From Neckera pumila (taxonomy: Eukaryota; Streptophyta; Bryopsida; Hypnales; Neckeraceae): a DNA stretch of 64,000 nt. Every line of letters begins with the position of its first letter. Position 1 is the first letter of the stretch. Position numbers and translations under genes: made by a program. The stretch spans positions 13,009,711 to 13,073,710 of the forward strand of contig OZ018413.1 of NCBI GenBank assembly GCA_963969595.1, read 5' to 3'. Positions 15,975 to 30,139 of this stretch are shown here, piece after piece. The notes under the pieces were generated by a model. That model was not told the DNA's origin, did no database searches, and worked only from the letters and a program-made list of their open reading frames with translations.

Positions 15975-16985
15975 TTGTTGATTTGGCATAAGTCAACAAA
16001 ACGGTTAAATATTTTTTTGATTCGGATAGTACAGTAGGATATAGCTCATTTACAAATTGCCTATTGTGCCATTCAATTTTCTTTGCATAGAATAGAGAAA
16101 AAATGGATTTATTTTGTCTTACATAATTATACTTAATTTTTATGCAAATCCAATACAGCATACCAAATTTTAATTCCAAAAATGCAAAATTTCATTTTTG
16201 GTGAATTTTTAAAGCCAATTTGCATGGTTATACATAGTGCTTAGTTTATAGAAAACAGTTATTGATAAATTTGTTTAATTTAATTGCATAGATATGTAGG
16301 GAACATCCGTACGCACATCTTTCATTTTAAAAAACATTCCCTTAAGTGACAAGAATATGAGCAAGAAAGATTTAAATGTGAGGCATTATATGACCAAACT
16401 TTGGTTAAATAGATATTTCTAACTTTTAACTAGATTTTGCTATTTGAGCCGCACATTGTGACTAACTTTGTAAATGTGAACATGATGGTACAATTACTTT
16501 GCCAAAATCTACTTAAAATATAGAAATATCTATTTTATAAAGTTTGGTCATATGACGCCTCATATAGAACTTGTCCTAGATACTCGCCTAGATAATATTT
16601 TTGTTGCTTAATGGGTGTGTTTTTTAATAAGAAAGATGTGCATATGGATGTTTCCTAAATATCTACACAATTATATTAAAAGAAATCATCATCAATTGTT
16701 TTCTATAAAATATCATGTATAACCATGCAAATTGGCTTCAAAAATTCACCACAAATAGAATTTTGCATTTTTGGAACTTAATTTGGTATGCTTGATTGGA
16801 ATTGCGTAAGAATTGAGTATTAATTATGCAAGAGAAGAAATTCCAATATTTCTCTATATTATGCAAACAAATTTTGAATGGCACAATAGATAGTTCGTTA
16901 ATGAAGAATATCCCATTGTACAACGTCGACATCAATCAAATAGTCAATTCTTTTTTGTTCATTTTGTTCATTTTGGCTTAGAGGA
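15975..16985. repeat. Fold-back (long inverted repeat) element, about 1 kb
   Basis: Arms of about 455 bp (15975-16430 and 16540-16985) around a loop of about 110 bp. Strong matching blocks: ATATGACCAAACTTT / AAAGTTTGGTCATAT near the centre, AATAGATATTTCTA / TAGAAATATCTATT, GCCAATTTGCATGGTTATA / TATAACCATGCAAATTGGC, and GGTATGCT-like blocks farther out. Imperfect, with small gaps. A transcript would form a long hairpin. No coding region; termini not resolved. Confidence 0.7.
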
Positions 16986-17083
16986 GCTTCAAAATTATTT
17001 GGGCATTTGGGCAGGGTTAAAATCTATGTAAGATGGAATTTATTTTCAAACTAGATCATTCACAATTCCGTATTTTTTAAAGT

Positions 17084-17408
17084 CAGCAAACTTTGGTGGC
17101 TGTTTAGGTATAGTACAATGATATTTTTCAAAAAAATTTGAACTGAAAAAAGTTGGGAAATCAAGCTAACTTTTATCTCCAAAAATCTGAAAAGTCATGA
17201 GCAAAGTTCAGAGAGGGGTTGGAATGGAAATTTTTTTGACATTTTTAAACACCCTCTCTGAATTTTGTCCATAACTTTTTTAAAGAAACTTCAAATTGCA
17301 AATGGATTTTAGGAGATGGAAGCTGGCTTGATTTCTCAACTTTCAGTAGTTCAAAGTTTTTTGAAAAAATCAATTCTACTATGTCTAAACGGCCACCAAA
17401 GTCTGCTG
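17084..17408. repeat. 325 bp fold-back MITE
   Basis: Ends CAGCAAACTTTGGTGGC and, inverted, CAGCAGACTTTGGTGGC. Matching continues inward for about 130 bp (TTTTCAAAAAA, GAAATCAAGC and the CAGAGAGGG/CCCTCTCTG block). It lies about 100 bp from the larger fold-back at 15975-16985 but shows no shared termini with it. Confidence 0.7.
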
Positions 17409-17490
17409 AATTAACAAAAGAAATGAAAAAAAAATCAGACGAAGTATACAAGTGAATTTTTAACTCTATGTTATGCATGTGAATTAGAAC

Positions 17491-17693
17491 ATGGTGCATT
17501 GGCCAAAGTCATGACCTCCCATCTAGGAGGTCGTGTATTCAATCCTGGCTGCCCACTTGTGTGGGATACCCAAGTAAAGGGGCCCGCCCAAGTAAAGGAG
17601 CCGCCTGGGTAAGGGGCTGCCCACATAGGGGCCACCCGGATTAAGGGGCCCCCCGGGTAAGGGGGCTGAATTTTTAATTTAAAAAAAAAAAAA
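17491..17693 (+). mobile_element. tRNA-derived SINE-like element with A-tail
   Basis: The 5' part resembles a tRNA: an A-box-like TGGCCAAAGTC, a perfect 7 bp stem GACCTCC/GGAGGTC in the anticodon-arm position, and a B-box-like GTATTCAATCC. A GC-rich body follows, built of short repeats (AGTAAAGGGGC, GGGTAAGGGGC), ending in a run of 13 A. No acceptor-stem closure and no CCA, so it is not a tRNA gene. Target duplication not identified. Confidence 0.5.
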
Positions 17694-18117
17694 TTCTTAA
17701 GTTTATTTTTTATTTTTTATTTTTAGTTAATTTTTTTTTTAAATTTGTGCAAAATAACATTTATTCCATGAAGAAAATACACGGATATAGTGGTTTACGA
17801 AAGTGTCAAATTTGGACGATTACAATACATGGCTCAATGATACGGAAGTGGCACAATTTCCATTCATATCAATCTAGTACACCAAACGTACGGAAGTCGT
17901 GCCTATTTTAACGCACGGAATCAGTGCAATAGTGGTATGCAAATATGAATTCACAGAATCTGTACAACAAAAATGGAGATTCAGTGGCATAAGAAGTTTG
18001 AGATTTTACATTGGAGTGGCCAAAATTGACATACTTGCAATGTTATGTAGTTTACTTGCGCTAAATTTCTAAAAAAAAAAACCTCCACCCTAAGAATCGA
18101 CCACAAAAGTTGAAGGA

Positions 18118-18361
18118 TTAACCTTGTAATGTCGTTGTGGACACAAATGTCCAATGGATGATTGAGAATCCTTCCATGAAAGACAAAAGTACAAATGTTC
18201 ATCTTTGAAATTTTATGCAAAAAAAGAAGGTTTTGCACAACAATCGAGACAACAATTTGACCTCCACAAAGTGTTTTTAATTTTTGTTATATAGAAAACT
18301 CATATTGTACCGGAAAGGATGATTTTCATGACAAGTGACTAGCCCATCTTTACAAGATTAA
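18118..18361. mobile_element. TTAA-bounded MITE family C, complete 244 bp copy
   Basis: Starts TTAACCTTGTAATG and ends CTTTACAAGATTAA, giving inverted termini TTAACCTTGTAA / TTAATCTTGTAA. The interior is shared with 12662-13313, 24385-24632 and 57783-58376 (GGACAC.AA.TGTC, CATCTTTGAAATTTT, GATGATTTTCAT-type). Non-coding. Confidence 0.75.
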
Positions 18362-18458
18362 CCCTAGGAGGATGGACACATAACTACTGATTTTAAGCCT
18401 CATTATCCATTACTTTGTTTGCTGCATTTACAACTCAATATGAATAAGAAAATTTATA

Positions 18459-18978
18459 CTACCTCTGTCCCAAAATGATATTCATGTTGTACTTTGTGAC
18501 GTTGTTGGTGAGATTTGACTTTGATTGCTATTTGGGACCAACAAAACATCTCTAAGTAGTAGCTCCCCTTCCATCCATATAATTGTCAATCAAAACAAAA
18601 ATAAAATGAAATGTTTAATAGGATCAATCAACAATGTTCATTCTTATTTTCTTTATTTCTTTGAATATTGCTCAATTAAAGGAGATGATGCTCTAGAAGG
18701 CAGAACAAAGGCCATATATAGATTTGGGCACATACAAAATGCCTACAAAATGACAACCTCACACTCAACAATTAACTGACCAGTGGTGATCCTCAATAAT
18801 CCCAAAAATTCTACTCTTCAATATTCCAAAACTACATTTTGAAAGGGCTTCAGAACTCAAAGTTTCTAAAATGCTAGGAATACATCAAATTCTACTTACA
18901 ACGCAAAGAGGTTTATTAAATGCTATTTTTAGCCTTAATATTTTGGCCAATAGAAAGATCATTTTGAGATGGAAGGAG
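18459..18978. mobile_element. 520 bp Stowaway-like (Tc1/mariner) element
   Basis: Termini CTACCTCTGTCCCAAAATG and, inverted, CTCCTTCCATCTCAAAATG resemble the Stowaway consensus CTCCCTCCGTCCCAAAA. TA flanks both ends (18457-18458, 18979-18980). The interior has a short open frame without a recognisable transposase motif. Confidence 0.8.
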
Positions 18979-19449
18979 TACATATTTTTTAGAGGTCAAA
19001 TTTGAAGGCATATGTTTGCTACAAGTTATAAAATTACTCATATCATATAGGAAACATATTAAAAAAATCTGAAATTTTCACCATAAATGTACGTTATAGA
19101 GTATAATGTGATGGTGTAAATCAAAGTTACTATGTCACACTAGAATTAGATGATCGACATACCATGGTCCATAGTTATAAGCTCAAAGTTCATATTGCTA
19201 TAACTTGTTGAAATTTATGAATTTTTAAAAATTTCCAATTGAGATAGAACTATATTTGATCATTTTCATTTCATATTAGGTGTCCATTTAGATGACTTCA
19301 CCTAAAAGCATAGAATGGAGTAAAAATAGATTTCATCCAATTTTTCTTGAAGTTGTCTGAGTAAATTTTTAATGAATAAGATGAATAGTGTGGCTAATAA
19401 TCAAATTCCATCATTATGGTATTATTGGCTTTTTTGAAGAAGAAAATGT

Positions 19450-20115
19450 TTACCCCCTAAAGGTCACAGACTATTATTTTACCAAAAACACTCCAAAACT
19501 GCCATTTCTAGTTCAAATATCAAATTTTAGGACAAAAACATTTTTGGACAAATGTGACCATAGGATCTTATAGTAAACTTGTTTGAGAATATATAGAAAA
19601 AATTTCAGAATTTTCCACCTTGTAGATTGCAAGATATTAGCATTTGAATTGACAAAAAACCTTTTTATGGCCCTGCAAAAAAGCCGGGCAGCTGCACTTC
19701 ACAAGGTCACATTTAAATGAAAAAATGTCCAAAATGGTGGTTACTCCTTGCATTCAATCTTCAAAGCAAGTTGGCTACATGCTTGAATATTTTCAAATCA
19801 TTTGGAATTGTACAACATATAGGAAAAAAATAGATTGTAAAAAGAAATAGAGAATGATTCAAAGTACAAAATTGTTAAGAGTTTAATTATAGAAATAAAA
19901 AATGTCAATTCTAATGATCGTAATATTGCAATAAAAAATATGCATCCTATGCTTTTATTTTTTTGAACAATATTAAAAATTGAGTTAAATAAAAGACTTC
20001 AAAGTTTATTTTTGAGTAGGGAATCCATAACTGCCCACAAACTAGAACACCTCATAATTTTCATTTCATAAATCAAAATGGAGTAATTCAAAACTTTCCA
20101 CATATATTAATACCT
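19450..20115. mobile_element. TTAA-type element, truncated copy
   Basis: Begins TTAC-CCCCTAAAGG, like the left junction at 11086, and follows that element through GGCCCTGCAAAAAAGCCGGG, TTGGAATTGTACAACATAT and CTCATAATTTTC. It then stops next to the (GTTT)n tract, so the 3' third and the right terminus are missing. Confidence 0.6.
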
Positions 20116-20125
20116 TAAATGAGGC

Positions 20126-20218
20126 TGTTTGTTTGTTTGTTTGTTTGTTTGTTTGTTTGTTTGTTTGTTTGTTTGTTTGTTTGTTTGTTTGTTTGTTTGT
20201 TTGTTTGTTTGTTTGTTT
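20126..20218 (+). repeat. (GTTT)n microsatellite, 93 bp
   Basis: Uninterrupted TGTT tetranucleotides, about 23 copies. It abuts the truncated TTAA-type element. Similar (GTTT)n tracts at 21761 and 50795 head the repeat E copies. Confidence 0.97.
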
Positions 20219-21760
20219 TCTAGACTTCATCTTTTAGTTTAAGCTAAATGCAAAGAATTAAATTTGACAAAGTCTTTGAAAAGCAAAATTTCATAGTTAA
20301 TCTATGGAATATGGTTATGACCTTGATGTAGCTTTGACAATTATACATGTTAGTAAAAGAAAGGATCCAAAAATGTGTTTTGCAAAAGTAGGTGACACAT
20401 CAAAAATCATGTACACCTAACTAGTACAAATTTCCAACCACCTAACCATATCAAAGTGATTGATTTGACATCAAGATATGGTTCTAACTAAATTTATGGC
20501 AAGGAAATATGGGTTTACCTGTAATAGTTTAAGTCTCTCTTACTAAGGTGGCTGAAATTTATTAGCATTTGAGAGGCTAATTACAGAGCAAATTTATAAT
20601 GGGAGGCTGATTAACTGCCTCTAATGGCTTTGTCTGAAAGCTGCACAGTCTGACTGACAGCTAGGGGAGGACTAGTATGCCGGCCCATTGTAATGGGAAC
20701 TGACTTAAGTCACCTCATATCACTGTTCAAACTTGTGGGACTTAGTTTTTTTGTGTTCCTTGCGACTCATTGTGGTGCTGTGGAGTACTACTGTTGCTAC
20801 AGCTCAAGTGAGCTTGCCGTGTGGTTACATTGGTGGGCTTAGTTTTGGTGGAAATGGACTCCTTACGAAACAGTGCTCAAAGTTCTACAATTCATCAGGT
20901 CTTTTTTGCTGCGTAGTCATTTGGAATGATGTCTTGCTTGTATGTGTTTGGTTAATTTCTTGTGAAAGCTATAGCATGCGTTTGTGGACTTTAGACACCT
21001 GCTGTACCTCACTAACGCTACATTGGTTTGTTGTGTTGCTGGGACGGGCACAGGTGAGGTCCACAACCTCTTGAAGTATCCAAATTGATGCTTGCAAGAC
21101 TCGATTTTTACTCCTAAAATATTGGTTGATTCCTTCTAAGTACAAAAGGGATTGACTCAGGTTCTAAATTTCATGCTTAGTTGGCTTATTATACTTTGCA
21201 GTGATTTGGAATTACTCTTTGAGTCTCTGGTGATTGGAGGACTTGTTGTCTTAAGTGGTGTTTTTTAAACCTGCAAACTTTGCAAACCAATACGATACTG
21301 TCAATCAAGTGTAGCAGGACACACTACCTACTTCCTTCTTGCAAACATGATGTTTCATTAGAAGGAGGCAAAATGAGACATGATTTAGGTGGTTGTTACC
21401 AAGAGTACAATCAGTCTTCTCTTGTAAAGTTAAAGGTAGCTAGGGATATGGTAGGAACATGGTGAATCATCTGTACAGGCATACTTGGATTAGATAATCA
21501 GACTGGAGTCAATTGGTATACTAGAAGACCAAATGACACGGGTAGATCTGCATTGTAAACTTACTGTAAGTTGTTGCATAATATAGTGCTGTTAAAACTT
21601 GTTTACGGCACTTTAACAAAGAGTGATTAGGAAAGCTTGCGGGTCACATACCAACTTACAGTGCAAGTCAAAAGCTTATAGCGCAAGTCAAAAGAATAAA
21701 TCAGTGAATAAAAGGGAGTCAGAACAGTGCCTTGAAACTTCAAGGATGTTCCAGAAAAGC
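20219..21760. other. Intergenic, no recognisable gene
   Basis: Slightly richer in GC around 20600-21070. An open frame at 20733-21074 (113 residues) shows no known domain and its start context is ordinary. It could be an exon of an unrecognised transcript or chance. Confidence 0.3.
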
Positions 21761-22115
21761 TTTGTTTGTTTGTTTGTTTGTTTGTTTGTTTGTTTATTTG
21801 TTTGTTTTGTTTGTAGCATGGACAACTTCCTGACGTGCGTCCCCCGGCCGCGTGCTTGGTACTGTCGGAAAGCTCTCGCCGAGGAGGGGTGCACCGGCTT
21901 GGTTTCGTGGCGTTTGGAGCGGTGGTACAAAAGTTATTGAATTTCAAAGTATTTATTGATTAAAAAATTAGAAAATTACTTTTACTTTGATTTTGGTGGC
22001 GTTCTTGGTACTGGGAGTGGAACCGGGAGTAGAACTGGAAGTAGAATCGGAAGTAGAACCAGGAGTGGAACCGGGAGTAGATGAAAATTGGGCCAACGGC
22101 ACAGGGTCACACTAG
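21761..22115 (+). mobile_element. Repeat E, copy 1 (Helitron-like 3' end, (GTTT)n head)
   Basis: Starts with (TTTG)n, then a GC-rich block (GGAAAGCTCTCGCC, GAGGAGGGGTGCACCGG, TTTCGTGGCGTTTGGAGC), then AATTAGAAAATTACTTTTAC and a CACACTAG end followed by T. The other copies at 50795-51455 and 57640-57733 also end in CTAG followed by T, as Helitrons do. No Rep/helicase coding region. Confidence 0.4.
22008..22083 (+). repeat. 12 bp minisatellite inside repeat E
   Basis: About six units of the pattern GGGAGTRGAACY (GGGAGTGGAACC, GGGAGTAGAACT, GGAAGTAGAATC and so on). The other repeat E copies lack it, so it is a local expansion. Confidence 0.85.
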
Positions 22116-24384
22116 TATATATATATGTAATAAATTTTAAGCTCTTAAAACTCATTTTCTTTGCCATTGCATTGCAATTTCAGGTGGGCGGGAATAGGAA
22201 AAAAATGATTTTCTTAGCCCCCAAAAAACAAATTTCAGGGTACCTTAGAGGGCTGTGGAGCATCCCTCTGGAGGCCTGAAATTTTCTCTAATGTAAACTC
22301 AAGAAGTGTTTGCCAGCAAAGAAGTCCATGTTACTTTTTTCAATGTATCAATTGTGAACATTTTAGTAATGGACACTTGAGACCCTTATATGATTTCAAC
22401 TTCAAATTTTCATATTTAAATCCACAAGGTCCAAAAACTACAAAGCAATTTGCACTAGATGCAAATTCCATTTAGCTTTCAAGGAAAATCTACTTGAAAA
22501 ATTAATTTCAAGAAATCAAACTTTCCAAAATTGTAAAAGCAACTGGTAAATGATCTCTTCAAGGACGTTTGATTATAAGGTAATCACCACTACCTAACAT
22601 GTGACACCTACATTTAGACCAAAAAAAGACACTAAAATTTATTGACATACGGTGTACATGATCTAAACATTCAAGTCTATTGTCACTTTTTGATACGTCT
22701 ATAAATAATTTCAAAAACATCACCTAGGTTCAAATTGCATTTTTCGGATTGAAAAATCTATTTTGTCCATGCAAACTAGATTAGGTTTTCTTTCTATTTT
22801 TACATTCCAAAATAATATTGCTATGATAAAATAAACATTATAAGGAATATAATGTAAAGTGTGTAGTATTTGTCTAGTGCTAAAAAGTTTACTATTTAAA
22901 AAAGGTGCTAATGTTTCATCACTAAATCTAATGCCTTATCTTACAAAAAAATTAAAAATATAATTTTGGACAATCACACAACTTTTTAAATGCTAATACC
23001 AAAATAATTATTTTTGTATATTTTTGAACTTAAATCTTCAAAATTCATTTGAAGCAAATCTATAAATAGTTTAAATTTTGGACCACAAAGATATTTTCTA
23101 TGCTTGATGTTTAACATTCTTACCTTCTATGCAAGCTTCAAAAAAATTATGGATTTTGTATATTATAACAAGTTTGTATTTTGTCCAAAAGTCATAGGTC
23201 TTTGGGGATTAAATCCTACTTAGCACCTCAAATAATGGTTAATTTGTCATCCCACTTCCTAAAACTAACCATAGTATATGAACATGTGTATGATACTTTG
23301 TTTGCGGGTTTTTTAGAGTAAACACTGACACTAAAGCCACACATCTAATCACTTGTTGTCAATATATGAGGACAATAGGACTTTAATCTTAACTATTGTA
23401 TCTAGACATCTTTAATCCTAAAAATTTAGATTTTTTGCATATTTTTGCTTCTATCTTTGCAAATATATGTATTTATCTCAATTTCATCAAGTAAAATCAT
23501 ATTTTTTTCTTGAAAAAATTTAAGCACTTCTTTGGATGATTGATAAGTTATTTGATTAATACGTTATCTTGAAGCATGAACTCTTTTTGTTATACAAAAT
23601 ATACATTGTTATACAAATGTATTCCACACTTCAATTTATATAAGAGATTCATTCATACTGATAAAAAATTGAATTCAACAGAAATGACTATTTGATGCCA
23701 CTTTACAAAGTATTTACTATTTTTTACTCCTACAGATGCTAAGAATTTTTTTAATAATAATACAAAAAATTCTTTGCTTTAGAAGAAAGAGAATTAAAAA
23801 TTTGATAGCCAAAATTTAGTTAACTAGAAGAATCTAATTATTTTGACAAGTATGCAGAATTCTTTTTCCAACATGAATTTAATAAAGACCCATCTTTGAG
23901 ATTTAGATGAAATTTATTGTTTGATTATAAAATGATGGGCCAAATAGTATACATGTAGGTAGTCTCTTGTTTGCTTTTTTTCCAATAGACCTCAAAGTTA
24001 TTGTACAAAATTTCTAAAAAATTTACAATGCACAATCCATATATTCAAATTGTGATTCAAAATATCAAATTTGACTTGATAGATGTAGGTCTTGAAGACA
24101 AAGAGACTATGACTTCAAAATATTGTTGGATTATATTTGAATATTGGAGATACTATCTTCAAGATTTCTTGAAAAGCAAAGTCCTTCATATTGAGTCTAA
24201 CCATTAATGTTTTATTGTTTAGGTCCAAAGTATAGTAGAATGATCAAACCATATCTCACTAACACAATGACACCTACACTTCCTCAATTAGCCTTGTAAT
24301 GTTGCTATAGACAGTAAGTGTCTGATGATGATAGGGCCAAAAATATAGTAGAATGATTGAACCTTTTCACCAACATTTACTTAG
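22116..24384. other. AT-rich intergenic DNA, no gene seen
   Basis: More than 2 kb with only short frames. A GGTCTTTGGGGATTAA string at about 23200 may be a worn TTAA-element end. At 24228-24384 there is a roughly 110 bp segment (ATAGTAGAATGAT..AACC) partly duplicated just before the family C MITE. Confidence 0.35.
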
Positions 24385-24632
24385 TTAACCCTGTAATATT
24401 GCTACGGACAGAAAGTATTTGATGGATAACAGAGAATCCAGAAGGAAGTGAAGATATTTATCCTTAGAATTTTGTGTTAAAAGGGGAGGTCTTACACAAC
24501 AGTTTCACCTCCAATGAGTGCTCTTGGGGTTGTTTTTCTTGGGGTTGTTTTTTTAGCAGATGATTAGCAGATGATTCACCAGTACTAAGAAGGATAATTT
24601 CCAACGTGATTGACCTAGCATTCTAGGGTTAA
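24385..24632. mobile_element. TTAA-bounded MITE family C, 248 bp copy
   Basis: Starts TTAACCCTGTAATATTGC and ends GCATTCTAGGGTTAA. It shares the GACAGAAAGT, GGATAACAGAGAATCC and TTTTGTGTTAAAAGGGGA blocks with the other copies. It contains two internal short duplications (TTCTTGGGGTTGTTTTT and GCAGATGATTA). Confidence 0.65.
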
Positions 24633-24739
24633 ACTTGAAATCAAGATCTATTAGAAAATCGACATTTGACCCCAAACAACTGAAAAGTGGTATTAAAGCA
24701 TCTGCCCTGCAACACGCTAAAGCAACACTCTAAAGGTTT

Positions 24740-24768
24740 TGCACCATTGATCTTAGATCAATGGTGCA
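24740..24768. other. Near-perfect 29 bp palindrome
   Basis: Thirteen-base arms TGCACCATTGATC / GATCAATGGTGCA around TTA. Located about 870 bp past the guanosine deaminase stop codon; could be a hairpin or transposon footprint. Role unknown. Confidence 0.8.
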
Positions 24769-25638
24769 GAACAGACAGGCACCTACCGATAAATCCTCTA
24801 GGACAGACGTACACTGAAAGCAACACCTCACCTAAATCCACAGCTCTATTCTCAGAGCAACACTAATGATATAAAATGCAAAAATAACTATAGTGTTTGA
24901 GACATTTGTATCCAAAAAAACATACCACAAGATTCAGACAAATTGTGAACACTGCACAGTAAAGATCAACCTATGCAAAAAAACTCTTTCCTAGGTCAGC
25001 ACTTGAAGACTGACCTCATCAAACAAAGAAAACCGGTAGTGCTAAGGAATATCACACCTTGATACTGCAGATTGGTCTAGAGATGTACAACCATATTTCA
25101 GATCAGCGAGACACATCGTGGACACAGCTTTAAGCCAAGAGGAATTCATTCTCTGCTACGAGATTTGATTGATTAATTGATTAGAATGCGATTCAGAGTC
25201 ACAATGGTAACAAAGATCACAGGTAAAGGTCATTCTTGTCACAAAACGTATAGGGACTAAGCACTTCCTGTAAGTCGGTACTTGAGTGAATCAAGCAATA
25301 ATAACCCTTACATCTAGAAGGCTGATTAAGCAGACTCTACCAGCAAGGTCCTAATTTTAACAGGAAGTGTTAACGCTGCATGAGATTTCGCAGCTTCTAC
25401 ATCAATTCACCAGAAGCTCTGTAAGTGAAGTTTCTAGAACCGTTCACTATGCAACCCAAAGAAGCCACATAAGTCGTGTAACCTCTACTCTACTCTACTC
25501 TACTCCCTCCACTGGATGTACCACGAACTAAGGGTAAACTGAAAAAGTGGCACCTATTGAATGGATCAAATAGTGCATTCATATCATCTACCTTCTAAAG
25601 CGACTAGTATCTATTTGTTAATCTTCTCTTTGCTGGTA
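24769..25638. other. 3' flank of guanosine deaminase
   Basis: No gene. Less AT-rich than DNA farther out, so the 3' UTR (minus strand) and the poly(A) site are probably within it. A (TCTAC)n run lies at about 25485-25505. Confidence 0.4.
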
Positions 25639-27960
<2,322 letters not shown>

Positions 27961-29144
27961 GGTATCTCCCTAGCTCTCCTCCAAGCCAGACAGATAAACC
28001 CAGACGTCCGCCAACGATAGTCACTGTTCCATATTATCTGCACAACCCGTTCAATCAAAGCCGATCATCAATCAAAAAGCAACCACTGAACATCAATATC
28101 GAACAAAATTCAACACCAAAAATGAACAAGACACCTCACGCACAAACAATAGAACTAAAATTGTCACGAATGGGCCAAGAAATACAACTTCCATTAGGAT
28201 CACATCTTCTATAAGCTAGAGATCACAAGTGTCGTCCAGTATCTCCGGTTCTATTTCGTAATGGACCTTTATCTGTTTATGAGAGGCAACTCTTGTCTTA
28301 ACATCTATCTTAAAACCTTCATAGATTACGGTGTTTCTCTCTTTATATCTCTGGTCTCTCATAACGTTCCACCTTCTCAAAATTTCGGAACTTCTATTGA
28401 AGCCGAGATCAGCTAATTTGGTCAACTACAAATCCTTAAACCTAATCAATCCGAAACTCCAATCAACAATCTGATCGCAGCTCCCGATCAGGGAATGGCA
28501 TCTCAAATGACAACGCTCTGACGCAAATAGATCATCAAACACAAACAAATAAAAAACTCCATTCACAATAACAACGAAACCACCAACAAACAAGCAAACT
28601 TCGCAAAAAAGCCAGAAAAGTAAAAAATCTCAAGCTGAGGATTAAGCTCCACCGCAATTCCGCCGATCAAAAACTCCGAACACAAAGCCTCATCAGGGAA
28701 TAAGTACCATCCCCAGGAATAAATGCCGCACTAGAGATAGATCGCGATAAGAAAATTTCTTCGACCCAGAGTCCCAAATTTCTTTCTACACAGACAACGA
28801 GACGCCCACCGACAATTACCAGAAAGAGACTCTCCCTCAACTGAAATGACCCCGTCGAATTGGCGACCAATAGTACCGCAAGTCCAATCACGGAATCAGG
28901 AATCTTAGGAAAGATTTTTAACGCAAAAGCCAAACGAATGCGATAAGAAGTGGACCCCCGAAGACAATTAAAAAAGAGTTGAATCGTTCAAGAGCGCGCC
29001 GGCTCGATCAGAAGCTCACCTGGTCAGGTTGAAATCTCCGCCACTCAGGAGGTGCCGTGCGATGGGGACGGAAGGTCTAGGGGAGATGGGAGTGGAAGCT
29101 TTCCTATTACTTAGTCGGAGAGGAGGGCGAGAGTGACGATGCAA
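27961..29144 (-). other. Guanosine deaminase leader region
   Basis: About 1.2 kb between the ATG and the likely promoter, probably a 5' leader with at least one intron. A possible leader-exon end reads AACCTGACCAGGTGAGC near 29015-29030 on the minus strand. A 69-residue open frame at 28216-28425 has no recognised domain. No other gene seen. Confidence 0.4.
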
Positions 29145-29153
29145 TTAGGGTTT
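29145..29153 (-). promoter_or_regulatory. Telo-box (AAACCCTAA)
   Basis: AAACCCTAA on the minus strand, just upstream of the guanosine deaminase leader. Telo-boxes are common near transcription starts of plant housekeeping genes. Position fits a promoter-proximal element; function is inferred. Confidence 0.45.
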
Positions 29154-30139
29154 GGGGAGCACAGGACGGACTCTTCGGTCATAACTCTTGCTTAGCAATC
29201 CTTTTTCAAATTTTGGCATGATTTTGCTTGTATTTTTTACAGAAATATCATTTATCAGAATTTCATGAATTTGGTCATTAAGGAATATTGTTTTTTTAGA
29301 TTCAAGTATTACATTGGATGAATGAAAAGTTAGTTGGACTAAAGATTGCCTTGAAGCCCTCCGTTCATCGTCCAAAATATGGATGTTGGAGCACTGCAAT
29401 GTTAATGTTTCGAGAAATTCTTAAAATAAAATTTTTTTTAGGGTGGATTTCTATGTGGAGTTGGAATTGGAAATTAAATTTTAAGTTCTTTAGGATCGGA
29501 ATTGATTAGGACGAATTAGAGTTGAAATTGGAAATTAAATTGTAAGTTTTCTGGAATCGGAATTGCTTTGGCAAAACTTCATGTGGCATCACTGGAATTG
29601 GAAAACAAATTTCATGTTTTTCAAAATTAGAACTACTTTGGCAAACTTCAATGATGTTTACACTTCCATTTATATATGAGTAGGGAGAAATTGCACTTTA
29701 GGTGTAGCTTTGTCTTGTTGTCACACTCAAAGCAATCCAAAAGTTCAAGTCTAATCTTTAACATTGAATTTTTGGGAAGTTAGAAATTTCAAGTACTTCT
29801 TACTATAATCATTCAACTAAGTCCAAGATTGAAAAAAAATAAAAATTGTTAATAGCTCTAATATGAGATTTAACACAAATTCCAATGGTGAGATTGTTTT
29901 AGCAAGCAAACACAACCTTGTCAAGAAGTACTTGCAAAAAATTGCAAAATTTGCATTCAGAAATGAATACTACAAGATATTTTTACAAGAAGATGCTATA
30001 ATTGCCCAAAAAACAAGATTGTCTATAACTTTCTCATTATTAGTCCAAATAGAAGGAATCAAAGCTTCACATGTAGACAAAAATATAATACTTTAGGAAA
30101 AAAAACTTTAAATTATTTTGACTTTTTGCAAATTTTTTT
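29154..30139. other. Intergenic, no gene seen
   Basis: AT-rich. A tandemly repeated phrase (GGAATTGGAAATTAAATTTTAAG type, about 29455-29640, roughly 3 copies) is present. An open frame at 29863-30096 has no recognised domain. Confidence 0.35.

Noticed and set aside
17491..17565. Functional tRNA gene
   Set aside because: No acceptor-stem pairing, the B-box is off consensus, and a GC-rich body with A-tail follows; better as a SINE.
21623..21947. Frames of 105-106 residues across (TTTG)n
   Set aside because: Open on both strands because of the tetranucleotide repeat (CLFV / KQTN repeats).
28216..28425. 69-residue frame in the guanosine deaminase leader
   Set aside because: No recognised domain, and it lies in a probable leader intron; may be chance.
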